Assembly (NCBI GenBank): GCA_005217565.1
Contig: SJCO01000002.1
Coordinates: 342,192 to 406,191, forward strand
Length of the DNA stretch: 64,000 nucleotides
Reading direction: 5' to 3'
DNA from: Puteibacter caeruleilacunae
GTDB taxonomy: Bacteria > Bacteroidota > Bacteroidia > Bacteroidales > Prolixibacteraceae
Made by a program: the position numbers and the translations under genes. The notes under the pieces are model-generated. The model did not search any database. It had not been told where the DNA came from and saw nothing but the letters and a program-made list of their open reading frames with translations. This document shows, piece after piece, positions 26,346 through 36,086 of the stretch. Numbering within the stretch: the stretch's first letter is position 1; each line of letters starts with the position of its first letter.

Positions 26346-29300
26346 TTATTCCGAAGCTTTCAACAACTTTATATAGTTTGATGTTCTCTCCATCTTTCTC
26401 ACTTTACCCTTCTTCTCAATAAAAAGAGCAGCCTTTACATTAGTACTCTCTTCGATCGTAATAGGCTCTTTATACTCCTTAGAATTCATTGTAGGAGAAG
26501 AACCATCAACAGTATAGCGAACTACACCTTCAACACCTGGTTTCACCTGAATAGACACTGTCATTGAATTGGTAAACTCATTGGCAAAACGAGGTTGGTT
26601 GTACTTACCATAGGTCTCTTCTGTAAAATCAGGTTTGTCCTCACTCATATTATTGAAGAGTATTGGTGCCCTTGATACTGGTGCCATCACCATTGATGTT
26701 TCCAACCAGTTTCCACAGCTACATCCACCTCCAGCTTCTGGTGATAACACCATACCTTGTGCCGGAATAGTACTGATCCAACAATCGGGACGTAGTCGCT
26801 CCCAGCGGGAAAACTCTCTTGTATCGAAGTTAAACTGAGTAACACTACCCCCCCTATAAAATATCGCCTGTTCGGTAAGCGCATAGCTGGCGCAACCATG
26901 TCCTGATTTTGGAACGTTAAAATCTAATTCTTTTCCGGTACTTACATTATACATTTCCGGCTTAACAATCAATCGATTATTGACAATGGCAGGCCTGGAT
27001 AAATGACCTCCATGGTCACCATGGAACCATTTTTGCTCTTTCTCCCACACCAACTTGCCACTATTTGATTCATACCCATAAATTCCATACTCCCCTTTAT
27101 GAGATGATACTATAACCAATCGATCGTTACCTGCAGCCATCGAGTACATCGAAATACCGGGTTTGTTTTTAATACGTTTCTTATAGATTTTTTCTCCAGA
27201 CTTAATATCCAGCGCCACCAATGAAATACGTTTGAAGATGTCATCACCTCCCCGGTTCATCTCACTTAAACGACTTCCATCAGCCTCAACAAAGAAGATC
27301 TTATCTTGATAGATAGTAATGGTAGCATTTATAATATGTCCCTTAGGAGAATATCTCCAATTTTCACTTTTTCCATCTAGGGTACGTGCACAAATATCGG
27401 TACTCATTACCTTTTGTGTATTTCCTCCGGTTTGTGCATCATACCAACCAGAACTTCCTCCTCCGTAATAGTTCTTATAAGCTGCACCCTGTGGTATTAT
27501 ACTCCCAATTATCTGATTCTTCGTGGTTGCAATATATCCCCAATCTGCATTTTCGACCGGAACAATACTATTAATTTTACCAGTAAGCTGATCAATAATA
27601 ACCAGGTTATTATCAACGACCAAAAACAATGATTCTTCATTTGCAGCCCAGTTAGAACAGTCGCGATGTATATTCATTCGCTTAAAACCAACAACATCCT
27701 TCGACCATAAAATCTCTCCGTTATAAACATCAACCGCTACAATACGTTCGTTTCCCTGAACAAACATACGACCATGCACTGCCAAAGGAGAAGGTTTACG
27801 ACCACTTCTATCAGTCTGAAATCTAGGACCAGGTCTTCCCATCCACTGAATCTCGTAATCTTCAGTCTTAGACGCTCCCCAGAAACTCTCACCCCCATAA
27901 GCACTATTATCAGCACTTGCATATTGATGAGTCCAGTTACCTGCAATCTCTAATGGAAGTTTTTGAATACATTTCACATTATTATTATCTGTCAATTCCT
28001 TCACCTGCCAATTAAGATTTGAGTTTTTAAGGTCTAGCAGCTTCCCTCCATCACTGATTAGGATTCCTCTTGGAGCTAGCAAACGAATTGCTTCATCAGC
28101 TTTAACTTTTTCATTTACGACTACCACTGTTGCCAATTCAGATGTAATAGGTAACTTATTGATATCCTCTACCCACTGAACACTTAACTTGCGTCCATAA
28201 ACTTCAGCCTCCTGCCATTTTTCGCGACAATCTTCAACACGACTCTTTGAACTATCTAATACAATAACATCATAGGCCGTATTGCTTGCAATGATTTCAG
28301 GTAATTCCTCGTCACTTAATCCTACAACTAAAACCAAACCTTTAGTTCCTTCTGCATTTTTAAATAAATCAAGAAGATGCCTCTGATCTTCTGCATTAGA
28401 AGATATCCCATCAAAATTAAATTTCTTTACCTGATAGTTAAAGAAATTATCGTATTCAAAATCAGCCTGCGCTCCTTTTGAATTCTTTATAGAGTAATTA
28501 TATTGAAAATCTTTACGAACAGGCAATACCAAATCATGCTTGATTCCAGTTGACTTAACTTCTTTATTATTGGTATAACTCCCCGCATTCCAATTTACCG
28601 CAACAACTTCTGATTGAGACGTTTCAAAACTTAACCTAACAGAATCAACCCACAAAGCCTCAACAAAAGGTCCTGCTGCCAACATCAACTTGTCCTCAAT
28701 TTCAACATCTTTTTCTTTAGCTGGTTTTTCTTCAATAATCCCAGGCTTATTAACATTTTTCACCCACAATTCATGCTTACCATTTCCCGGTTTAAAACAA
28801 CGAATCTCTCCTTCAACTGTAGAAGTAAATAATGCTCCTTGAGCTGTTATTAAAGCCTTAACAGTTCCGTGTACTGGAGCTTTCCATAAAGGCAAACCAT
28901 TCTTGGGACTTACAGCATAAACAGTATCTGTTGCCCCAACAAATAACGAATTCCCACTTGCAATTAAACGATGAGCTTGATACCCTCTTCTTAACCAAAG
29001 TAATTTCTTGGTTGAACGATTATAAGCTGAAAGAGAATTATCAGTAATGATAAAGCTAGTATCTCCTTTGATAACCATTTCCTTACCACCTTTAAATGAC
29101 ATGTACTCTGGTTCTTCTTTGTCGACATACTCCTTTATACTCTTGTATCTTGATGTTTGAGGGTGAATAATATGCTTATCAGGTGTTACCAATACAAAAC
29201 ATCCTCCAGTACCAGGCAAGCTTCCCTTTTTATTTCCACTTTGTTTATCGAAAAACACTGGAGCAATTCTTCCTTGAGGTTGAATGAGCATCTTTCCTGT

Positions 29301-30029
29301 TGAAGCCATAGCACCTTCCAAAGTCATATTATCTAACACCTTAACAAAGCTCCCTGCGCCTTCAGGAAGACCAGTCTCGATATTGACTGCACAAAAATAA
29401 CTCTTTTCCCATGGTAATAGTGAGGCTCCAAAATAAGCCTTACCATCTTCAATTAACACTCCGGTTCTAACCGGCCAAAAAGAAATCATTCGTCCATTGT
29501 TCAACAAACGCTTCTCTTCTGATGCGGTTGGAGAATACTTCCATTTTAATTTCCCATTGCTCGCGCTAATGCAATATACATAGCCATCATCTGAACCAAA
29601 ATACAAGTTACCATTATGAAATACAGGTGCAATGCGTACTGGTCCGTTAGTCGTAAATCTCCATTTTTTAGTTCCATCACTTGATCTTAAACAGTGAACT
29701 GCATCATCAGCTGTTGACGAATAGTACAAATTCTTACCAACAACAATGGGATAATAAGCCAAGTCATAATCCCTCATTGAAGGAAGAGGTCCACTTACAG
29801 CATAAGCATCTTCTTTAGCTGGTCCATACCATGCTGGTGCTGGTACTTGCGATGCCTTATAAATCCAAGATAGCCCCAAACTTTCAACATTAAGATCAAT
29901 GGCTGAGTTTCCACTTCTATAGTTGTCATTCTTATACTGAGGCCAATCCTCAGGAGTCGTCTGCTTCTGTGCACAGCCCGTGACAAGCAGAATTAATACT
30001 AAAATTAAAGAGTGATTAGAAAATTTCAT
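26346..30029 (-). CDS. PQQ-propeller lipoprotein with Rossmann-like insert and chitobiase-type C-terminus
   Basis: 1227 aa. Lipobox LVTGC near residue 19 predicts an envelope lipoprotein. Residues about 30-430 carry PQQ-like blades (SSDGTKKWRF, SASNGKLKWKY, STKKLLWLR). About 540-665 is a Rossmann-like segment (GLVLVVGLSDEELPEI, YDVIVLDSSKSRVED, LLAPRGILISDGG) resembling a degenerate methyltransferase fold without an evident SAM loop. A second propeller runs about 720-1100 (VYNGEILWSKD, NSGKLVWEKEQKW). C1103 and C1105 lie in GGGCSCGNW. The tail about 1150-1210 is a chitobiase-like beta domain (YTVDGSSPTMNS). No PQQ-enzyme catalytic set was recognised, so it may be structural or a binding protein. 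Confidence 0.75.
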   Translation of the reverse strand: MKFSNHSLILVLILLVTGCAQKQTTPEDWPQYKNDNYRSGNSAIDLNVESLGLSWIYKASQVPAPAWYGPAKEDAYAVSGPLPSMRDYDLAYYPIVVGKNLYYSSTADDAVHCLRSSDGTKKWRFTTNGPVRIAPVFHNGNLYFGSDDGYVYCISASNGKLKWKYSPTASEEKRLLNNGRMISFWPVRTGVLIEDGKAYFGASLLPWEKSYFCAVNIETGLPEGAGSFVKVLDNMTLEGAMASTGKMLIQPQGRIAPVFFDKQSGNKKGSLPGTGGCFVLVTPDKHIIHPQTSRYKSIKEYVDKEEPEYMSFKGGKEMVIKGDTSFIITDNSLSAYNRSTKKLLWLRRGYQAHRLIASGNSLFVGATDTVYAVSPKNGLPLWKAPVHGTVKALITAQGALFTSTVEGEIRCFKPGNGKHELWVKNVNKPGIIEEKPAKEKDVEIEDKLMLAAGPFVEALWVDSVRLSFETSQSEVVAVNWNAGSYTNNKEVKSTGIKHDLVLPVRKDFQYNYSIKNSKGAQADFEYDNFFNYQVKKFNFDGISSNAEDQRHLLDLFKNAEGTKGLVLVVGLSDEELPEIIASNTAYDVIVLDSSKSRVEDCREKWQEAEVYGRKLSVQWVEDINKLPITSELATVVVVNEKVKADEAIRLLAPRGILISDGGKLLDLKNSNLNWQVKELTDNNNVKCIQKLPLEIAGNWTHQYASADNSAYGGESFWGASKTEDYEIQWMGRPGPRFQTDRSGRKPSPLAVHGRMFVQGNERIVAVDVYNGEILWSKDVVGFKRMNIHRDCSNWAANEESLFLVVDNNLVIIDQLTGKINSIVPVENADWGYIATTKNQIIGSIIPQGAAYKNYYGGGSSGWYDAQTGGNTQKVMSTDICARTLDGKSENWRYSPKGHIINATITIYQDKIFFVEADGSRLSEMNRGGDDIFKRISLVALDIKSGEKIYKKRIKNKPGISMYSMAAGNDRLVIVSSHKGEYGIYGYESNSGKLVWEKEQKWFHGDHGGHLSRPAIVNNRLIVKPEMYNVSTGKELDFNVPKSGHGCASYALTEQAIFYRGGSVTQFNFDTREFSRWERLRPDCWISTIPAQGMVLSPEAGGGCSCGNWLETSMVMAPVSRAPILFNNMSEDKPDFTEETYGKYNQPRFANEFTNSMTVSIQVKPGVEGVVRYTVDGSSPTMNSKEYKEPITIEESTNVKAALFIEKKGKVRKMERTSNYIKLLKASE

Positions 30030-30056
30030 GCGCTTAGTTTATATATTATCCCGTAT

Positions 30057-30716
30057 CTATTCAGCCAGAACCTGGCCTTGTTTCATTTTTATCTGTCGTG
30101 TTGCATACTTATCGGCATCATTACCATGAGTAACCATGACAACTGTTCCTCCATCTTCTTTGAATTTATTTAAATAACGAAGGACCTCTGCTGCATTTTC
30201 TGGATCCAAATTACCAGTAGGTTCATCGGCAAATATGATCTGAGGCTTACGAATCATAGCACGAGCCAAGCTAACTCGCTGCTTTTCTCCTACAGATAAT
30301 TCAGAGGGCTTATGTTTCAATCGATGACCAATCCCAAGCTGCTTAGCAATGTCATGCACCTCTTCATTAGTTATTGATACTCCTTTTAACTCATTCCCCA
30401 CACGAATATTCTCTTCCACCGATAGGTAAGGAATCAAATAATAAGACTGAAATACAAAACCCGAGACTCTTGAGCGAAAGTTAAGACGCTCCTTTTCGCT
30501 GATAAGGTATAGCTCTTGCAGACTTACTCTTACTGCTCCAGCTGAAGGTTTCAGCATGCCTCCCATAGTAAAAAGCAAGGTTGATTTTCCACAACCACTG
30601 TGCCCCTTGATCAATACAAACTCACCCTTTTCTATATGAAGGTCTATATCGTTTAAAGCAGTAACCTGTGCTTCGCCAGACTTGAATACTTTAACAACAC
30701 CTTTTAATTCAATCAT
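30057..30716 (-). CDS. ABC transporter ATP-binding protein, LolD/MacB type
   Basis: 219 aa from the ATG at 30716 (MIELKGVVKVF). Walker A GHSGCGKST, Q-loop VFQSYYLIPYLSVEENI, signature LSVGEKQRVSLARAM (LSVGE in place of LSGGQ), Walker B IIFADEPTGNLDPE and the switch His in VMVTHGNDADKYA. Longer in-frame upstream codons overlap the permease gene and are not conserved. It starts 2 nt after the permease stop, so the two are coupled. FtsX-coupled ATPases of this type power lipoprotein trafficking, efflux or mechanotransmission rather than import. Confidence 0.92.
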   Translation of the reverse strand: MIELKGVVKVFKSGEAQVTALNDIDLHIEKGEFVLIKGHSGCGKSTLLFTMGGMLKPSAGAVRVSLQELYLISEKERLNFRSRVSGFVFQSYYLIPYLSVEENIRVGNELKGVSITNEEVHDIAKQLGIGHRLKHKPSELSVGEKQRVSLARAMIRKPQIIFADEPTGNLDPENAAEVLRYLNKFKEDGGTVVMVTHGNDADKYATRQIKMKQGQVLAE

Positions 30717-30718
30717 TC

Positions 30719-31852
30719 TTAGTCCTCCTTTAATATTTGTGCTGGTTGTTTGCCAATTGCATACATGATAGGAATGAAAGAAGCTAGAATCGCAAATAAT
30801 GGTGCAACAATAACAGCTTGCCATAACATACCATACAATGGTTTTATTGCACGAGCAGTCACTTTGAATACCTCAGGTCCGTACTCAAGAGAAAGCCATG
30901 TTCCTAATCCAAAACCAATAAATGCACCCACGAAGCCGGAAAATGCCATTCGTTTAAAAAATAACATTGATATTTTGTATGTACTAAAACCAATAGCTCT
31001 TAATATTCCAATTTCTTGCTGACGTTGCATGGTGTTTTGCATAGCCATTGCACCAATCCAAAGCACACAAATAATTAGCAAAACAGGTAATATAACCTGA
31101 AAATAGTTGTCAACCATCTTACGCTGACGTTCGCGAGCGACAGCAATAGTTCTGTTCATAATAACTTTTGTATCCGGCATAATACCTTCTAAGACTCTCC
31201 TTATCTCCCCCAACGGATCGTCGCCTTTTGTTGAACACATACAATTCAAGGCCATAATCTCATTGATCCGTCCTTCCATGTTCACCAACTTTTGTAATGT
31301 CTTCAAATCAAAATAGATTCGAATATCATCATCACTTCCTGTTTCAGATAGAGTTTTTGCCACTACAAAAGAATCCCCCAATACCTCTATCTTATCGCCT
31401 GTTTCTATTTTCAATGCCTTTGCCAGTTCATATCCCAGATAAACTTTTTCGGGTGGGATTGCGAATATCATTTTAGATTTCTTTACTGCTTTAGGCTCCA
31501 ACTCTTCGGGAGATATTCCAGTTAAAATTACCTCGGTATCTTGCCACTCAATCTTTTTATGAAGAGTAGCAGTAATGTGTGCATATTCAACAGCCTTAGC
31601 TTCAACGAGCTTGTTTACATACTCAAGAGGCATTGTTCTATTAGAATAACCCGACACCCAAAACTGGTTCATATCAGTCTCCTTAGGAACAATTCTCAGA
31701 TTAAATCCCATATCCCTGGTTAATCGCCTGGTCTCATTCTGCGAAGCTTTGGTCATCGTTATAAAAACAACTACCAAGGTAACCGCAGCAACTACCCCCA
31801 TCAAGGCCAATAGAAAATTCAGTTTTCTATAGCAGATTTCTTTCCAAAACAT
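30719..31852 (-). CDS. FtsX/MacB-like ABC permease with periplasmic CxC
   Basis: 377 aa. One N-terminal TM helix (about 13-33), a periplasmic domain of roughly 230 residues, then three TM helices (VILPVLLIICVLWIGAMAM, FVGAFIGFGLGTW, VIVAPLFAILASFIPIMYA), the MacB/LolE layout. The cytoplasmic coupling element QRQQEIGILRAIG is typical. The periplasmic domain has ALNCMCSTKG with C204 and C206. Such CxC motifs also occur in two other proteins of the unit. Start at 31852, 16 nt after the regulator gene. The substrate is unknown. Confidence 0.88.
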   Translation of the reverse strand: MFWKEICYRKLNFLLALMGVVAAVTLVVVFITMTKASQNETRRLTRDMGFNLRIVPKETDMNQFWVSGYSNRTMPLEYVNKLVEAKAVEYAHITATLHKKIEWQDTEVILTGISPEELEPKAVKKSKMIFAIPPEKVYLGYELAKALKIETGDKIEVLGDSFVVAKTLSETGSDDDIRIYFDLKTLQKLVNMEGRINEIMALNCMCSTKGDDPLGEIRRVLEGIMPDTKVIMNRTIAVARERQRKMVDNYFQVILPVLLIICVLWIGAMAMQNTMQRQQEIGILRAIGFSTYKISMLFFKRMAFSGFVGAFIGFGLGTWLSLEYGPEVFKVTARAIKPLYGMLWQAVIVAPLFAILASFIPIMYAIGKQPAQILKED

Positions 31853-31868
31853 ATCTTTAAATTCAGTT

Positions 31869-33731
31869 TTATCGTTTTCCCGTCTTCAAATTTTGGTAAT
31901 ACTGTTGTGGAGTAACACCTGTAAACTTCTTGAACACCCTAAAAAATGTAGATGGAGAATTGAATCCACATTTATAAGCGATATCAGAGATTTTCACATT
32001 TTCATCAAAATCTTCCTCCAGATACTTTTTCACCTCATCAACCCTGTAGCTGTTAATGAAATCGGTAAAATTCATATTAAAAGCATCCCCTACAACTTTA
32101 GAAAGCTGGTACGGAGCAATATCTGTTAACTCCGCTAACATCTTCACATTTAACCGAACCTCCTTCCAAGGTTGGTCTTGTTTCATTACCTCTTCTATTC
32201 TTTGGGTATACTCTTTAATCTGTTCTTCTGATATACTATCACCATTATCGGTCTCAACAGGTCTACCTTTCAACTGCTTTATATAATCCTTTTTTACAAT
32301 TGACAGGTTCTTAACTGCCAATATTGCTGCAGTAACAATAGAGATTAGAACAACAATTACAAACCATACATCCTGCCACCATCGTTCCTTAATTTCAATG
32401 GTAAACTTTTCATTTAAAATAGATGAATCTTCTTCGTTACCCCATTTAAGATTCAACTCATAAGTTCCCGGACTAATATTATAAAAAACCAGATTGGAGA
32501 CTTTATTTAAATCATACTCATAGTCTTGATCTGGTCCTTTCACTGTTATATATGCCCTTGAAGAAGATCCAGACAATAAGGAATTGATATTTGCCTCTAG
32601 TATAAGAGAATTAGTCTCGCCAGGGAATGTAAAATGATGACTGGTGATCATATTACGATCAAGAATCTTAAAATGATTATTTACTTTATTTCCTTTCGTA
32701 AACAAATCGATTGAAAGGGCCGAAGTAAATCCATTTATTTCCAAAGTCTCAGAGTAAGCTGAATATCCATGATCTTGAGAGTAAGAACGCACCCTAAAGT
32801 AATACTTCCTACCACCAGGAATATTATCGAATAGTATTTCATTCTTTTTTACCTTACGGTTCTCATAACGAGTTATTATTGAGGTAAACTTTGGATCTCT
32901 TGATAAATCGATAGTGTAAAAATCATTTCCTGCATCAAACTTGAAAGGATGCCAGCTTATCGAGAAAGAAGACGGAGATAATGCTTCAAGCTTATTAACG
33001 TGTGGACGAATCTGTGCAAAAGAGTTAATTCGATTCTCTACAGTATAGTTAACTATTTTCCCATCAAACTTATTCTTCGAGTGATCCTTAACAACATCTC
33101 CATTCTCGGTCATTGGATAATAAGCAATCAATCCATCCTCGCTTCCCGTTAGACTCCTCTCAATATTGGCATAGATTTCAGAAGCTGATAAAGCCCTATT
33201 CCACAAACGAACCTCATCTAGTTCTCCATCAAAATAATGCATCTCATTGCTATCAACAAAAGCCCCAAGAATCAGATTCCGAGGAGTATGCTCCCAATTA
33301 ATAGATCCACTAATATACTTCTCTTGTGCCAAAGCTCCATTGAGATACATTTTTATTGACTGTCCATTGTATACTCCGGCAATATGACACCACTGATTCA
33401 AGGGCATCTCTACACCAGGATTAAAATTCCAGTCCTGTCCCGCCATCTGCTCTGTTCTAATCATGAAGCGCAACTTGCCATCATAAAATGAAAAAGAATA
33501 GCCAGACTCATTATATGAATTATCCACGACATAACTCAATGCTGCTCCCCACTCTGAATAACTCCTAACTTTTATCCAGCATTCAACCGTTATCTGAGCA
33601 TTTGGACGAAGCATTCTGGATGAAGGAAATATGGCATAATTACTTGAGAAATTAAGTCCCCGGTTTTGTTGACCATATCCACTAAGTGTCATCATCAAGA
33701 TGAACAATGTAATTGCGAGAGATCTAATCAT
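31869..33731 (-). CDS. Membrane-anchored AraC-family regulator with periplasmic LamG and FnIII domains
   Basis: 620 aa. Signal peptide 1-20 (ends GYGQ). LamG/concanavalin domain about 22-205 (ITVECWIKVRS, WCHIAGVYNGQSIKMYLNG, GELDEVRLWNRALSASEI), FnIII-like domain about 244-330, another beta region to about 450, one TM helix about 457-476 (WFVIVVLISIVTAAILAVK), then a cytoplasmic AraC helix-turn-helix domain about 520-615 (ISDIAYKCGFNSPSTFFRVF, FKKFTGVTPQQYYQ). No kinase or receiver domain is present, so it differs from hybrid two-component regulators. It probably reads a periplasmic signal, perhaps glycan, and controls this unit. Confidence 0.85.
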   Translation of the reverse strand: MIRSLAITLFILMMTLSGYGQQNRGLNFSSNYAIFPSSRMLRPNAQITVECWIKVRSYSEWGAALSYVVDNSYNESGYSFSFYDGKLRFMIRTEQMAGQDWNFNPGVEMPLNQWCHIAGVYNGQSIKMYLNGALAQEKYISGSINWEHTPRNLILGAFVDSNEMHYFDGELDEVRLWNRALSASEIYANIERSLTGSEDGLIAYYPMTENGDVVKDHSKNKFDGKIVNYTVENRINSFAQIRPHVNKLEALSPSSFSISWHPFKFDAGNDFYTIDLSRDPKFTSIITRYENRKVKKNEILFDNIPGGRKYYFRVRSYSQDHGYSAYSETLEINGFTSALSIDLFTKGNKVNNHFKILDRNMITSHHFTFPGETNSLILEANINSLLSGSSSRAYITVKGPDQDYEYDLNKVSNLVFYNISPGTYELNLKWGNEEDSSILNEKFTIEIKERWWQDVWFVIVVLISIVTAAILAVKNLSIVKKDYIKQLKGRPVETDNGDSISEEQIKEYTQRIEEVMKQDQPWKEVRLNVKMLAELTDIAPYQLSKVVGDAFNMNFTDFINSYRVDEVKKYLEEDFDENVKISDIAYKCGFNSPSTFFRVFKKFTGVTPQQYYQNLKTGKR

Positions 33732-33783
33732 GTTTATTCCTTTTGGTCTGACCTATACTTTCTGATTCAGTCAATACAATGAA

Positions 33784-36000
33784 TTACATCAAGTTCAACT
33801 TAAAACCGGTTCTAAATTGAATTCCTGCATTTGGGAAACCTGCCACAGTTTGATATTTTTTATCCAACAAATTAAAAGACTCAATAAATATCTTTCCATG
33901 TTGTTGTCTCCCTAAATCGAAATTGTAAGCAACCTTCAGTTGAACATCAGTAAAATCACCTAGTGGAGCTTTACCGTTCTCTGCGATCCATTGTTTTGAT
34001 ACGAATCGATCATTTTCATACTTACCAGTAAAATTAAGCAAAAAGTTCATCTCAAACTTCTGAATTTCAGAGTTTATACCAACATTACCAAGCACATTTG
34101 GTGTTTCCTCATCATCGATCCACTCAGACTCTACTTTTTCCTGAGGATTCATATAAGTAACATTAGCAAACAGTTGTGCATATTTCTTAATCAAATTACC
34201 TTTAAACTCACACTCAACACCTAAATTCCGTTTTTCACTATTCTTATACAACTCCATAATCAGACCGTCAGCCTGCTCGATAGTCTTTCCGCTATAACCG
34301 ATGGCATCATATCGTCGGTTAGAGAAAAGAGATAACTTAAATGCAGTACCAGTCCAAGGATGATAACTATACCCAAGGTCAATATTTAATCGCTTCTCAC
34401 TGTCAGGTTTCTCTCCATCATTATTCAGAGCTCCTGAGCGAGGTGCAATAGAACCTCCGGATAAGTTTAATGCCACTTGAGAATCTTCATTTAAACTATA
34501 AATTACACCTGTAGTAGTTTGTACGGTTGCTGGTTGCCATTGATCTTCTATTCCTGCCACACTTTTAAATTTACCACCACTACCTTCAATACTAAATCCT
34601 CCCCAGTCTTCATAATATTCACGTGTCACTCGGATTCCTGCATCCCACATAAAATCATTCCAATGCTTTTCACCAGTTAATATTCCAGACACGGTATGTA
34701 CACTTGCTTTATTTCCATAGTAGAAACGCTTACCTTCAGGAGCATACCAGTAATTATATAAAGCACCAAGTCGCCAGATCCCCATATCCTCTAAATCGAT
34801 GGTCTCAATGAAATTAAACGTAACCTCCGAATCTTTTTCACGATATTCCGTGGTCTTGTCTTTTTTAATATCATACGATTGATATTTGGGGTTACGGGCA
34901 GCATATCCTATTTGCAATTCTGATGCATAACGTTCTGAATGACGTAAATTCAGTTTCACCCCCATCAACAATGAACTTAGAGGATCATATTTTTCCCTAC
35001 GATTGCTAAATTTTGCATCTGCAGGCTCTACTGGGATCTCCAACTGTCGCTCCCCATTAATGTAATTGAGGTATCCTTTCACTCTCAACTTCTCTGAAGT
35101 CCAGTTTAGTTCTGTAGAAATATTACCTAAACGTTCTTTTCCATTTCGATCATCCTGTCCATTAGTTCCCCATAAAGTTCCATTAACACGGTAATCAAAT
35201 TGGTTAATCTTGTTACCATAACTCAATGAAGATTGATAGCTATCTAAACTTCCATATCGCCCTGTAAGCTCTAATGTTTCTTTTTCAACACCTTTTGTCT
35301 TAACATCAATAACACCTGTCAATCCATTCAAACTTTTTAACAATGCGGCACTTGAACGAATAACTTCTATTGATTCAATATTAGAAGAGCTAAAGAAATA
35401 AGGACTTTCATGAAATTCTTTCTGCCAAATACCATTTATAGAATATGACGGATAAGGATATTTCATCCCTCGAAATGACACAAACTGCTTTACCTTTCTA
35501 CCGCGTGTCTCTACCCAACCTCCAGGAATTGTTTTAAGTGCATCAACCAAAGTCAATGCTCCTAAATTTTCGATGTCATCACTCGTAACAATACTCTTCT
35601 GTGTAAGTAAAGACAGAGGTTCCTGTTCTGGTTCTTGAAACAGACTTCGATCTTTTTTAACAGCCGAGATCTCCACCTCGCCAAGTTCCCTATTACCTTT
35701 TGTTAAACGAACATCAATCGATAGTGTACTACGTTGGTCCAACTCAATTGCCATTGTTTTGGATTCAAATCCTACAATAGTAATTTTTACTGTCACTCTC
35801 TTCTGTGGGATTTGTTCAAATGAAAAATATCCATTCTTATCTGTCGAGGTTCCCATATTACAATTGCTTAGCACCACCGATGCATCAACAACTGGAGAGT
35901 TATCCTCCTTATTCAATACCTTTCCCTTCAATCGGTAATTATTTTGCGCGCTCACACTAAAAATCAACAATGTAAGCAGTAACGAGAGTAAAAATTTCAT
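33784..36000 (-). CDS. TonB-dependent receptor (non-SusC type)
   Basis: 738 aa. Signal peptide 1-18 (ends SVSAQ), carboxypeptidase-like regulatory domain about 20-105 (VLNKEDNSPVVDASVVLS, DKNGYFSFEQIP), plug about 125-235 (TLVDALKTIPGG, YSINGIWQ, IESIEVIRSSAALLKSLNG), then a 22-stranded barrel ending in NAGIQFRTGFKLNLM. Length is that of siderophore, cobalamin or metal-chelate receptors rather than the roughly 1000-aa SusC type, and no SusD is nearby. It imports an unknown ligand. It lies 86 nt after the metallophosphoesterase gene and 52 nt before the regulator. Confidence 0.9.
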   Translation of the reverse strand: MKFLLSLLLTLLIFSVSAQNNYRLKGKVLNKEDNSPVVDASVVLSNCNMGTSTDKNGYFSFEQIPQKRVTVKITIVGFESKTMAIELDQRSTLSIDVRLTKGNRELGEVEISAVKKDRSLFQEPEQEPLSLLTQKSIVTSDDIENLGALTLVDALKTIPGGWVETRGRKVKQFVSFRGMKYPYPSYSINGIWQKEFHESPYFFSSSNIESIEVIRSSAALLKSLNGLTGVIDVKTKGVEKETLELTGRYGSLDSYQSSLSYGNKINQFDYRVNGTLWGTNGQDDRNGKERLGNISTELNWTSEKLRVKGYLNYINGERQLEIPVEPADAKFSNRREKYDPLSSLLMGVKLNLRHSERYASELQIGYAARNPKYQSYDIKKDKTTEYREKDSEVTFNFIETIDLEDMGIWRLGALYNYWYAPEGKRFYYGNKASVHTVSGILTGEKHWNDFMWDAGIRVTREYYEDWGGFSIEGSGGKFKSVAGIEDQWQPATVQTTTGVIYSLNEDSQVALNLSGGSIAPRSGALNNDGEKPDSEKRLNIDLGYSYHPWTGTAFKLSLFSNRRYDAIGYSGKTIEQADGLIMELYKNSEKRNLGVECEFKGNLIKKYAQLFANVTYMNPQEKVESEWIDDEETPNVLGNVGINSEIQKFEMNFLLNFTGKYENDRFVSKQWIAENGKAPLGDFTDVQLKVAYNFDLGRQQHGKIFIESFNLLDKKYQTVAGFPNAGIQFRTGFKLNLM

Positions 36001-36086
36001 ACTAATTTTATTTTTATCGCGATCATTTTATGATCCTTTAGTTTTCCTATTTTTTACAATTCAAAAATATTCTGAATCGCTTTCAT

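Noticed and set aside
26967-26983. CAATCGATTA within the propeller gene as a further LacI-type site
   Set aside because: It is inside a coding region, lacks the full palindrome and is far from any promoter.
26346-30029. Calling the propeller protein a PQQ-dependent dehydrogenase
   Set aside because: Only tryptophan-docking-like repeats are seen; no catalytic Asp or calcium-site motif of those dehydrogenases was recognised, and a large insert interrupts the fold.
30717-30824. N-terminal extension of the ABC ATPase into the permease gene
   Set aside because: The extension is the out-of-frame 3' end of the permease gene and is rich in Cys/His unlike any ABC ATPase; MIELKGVVKVF is the normal start.
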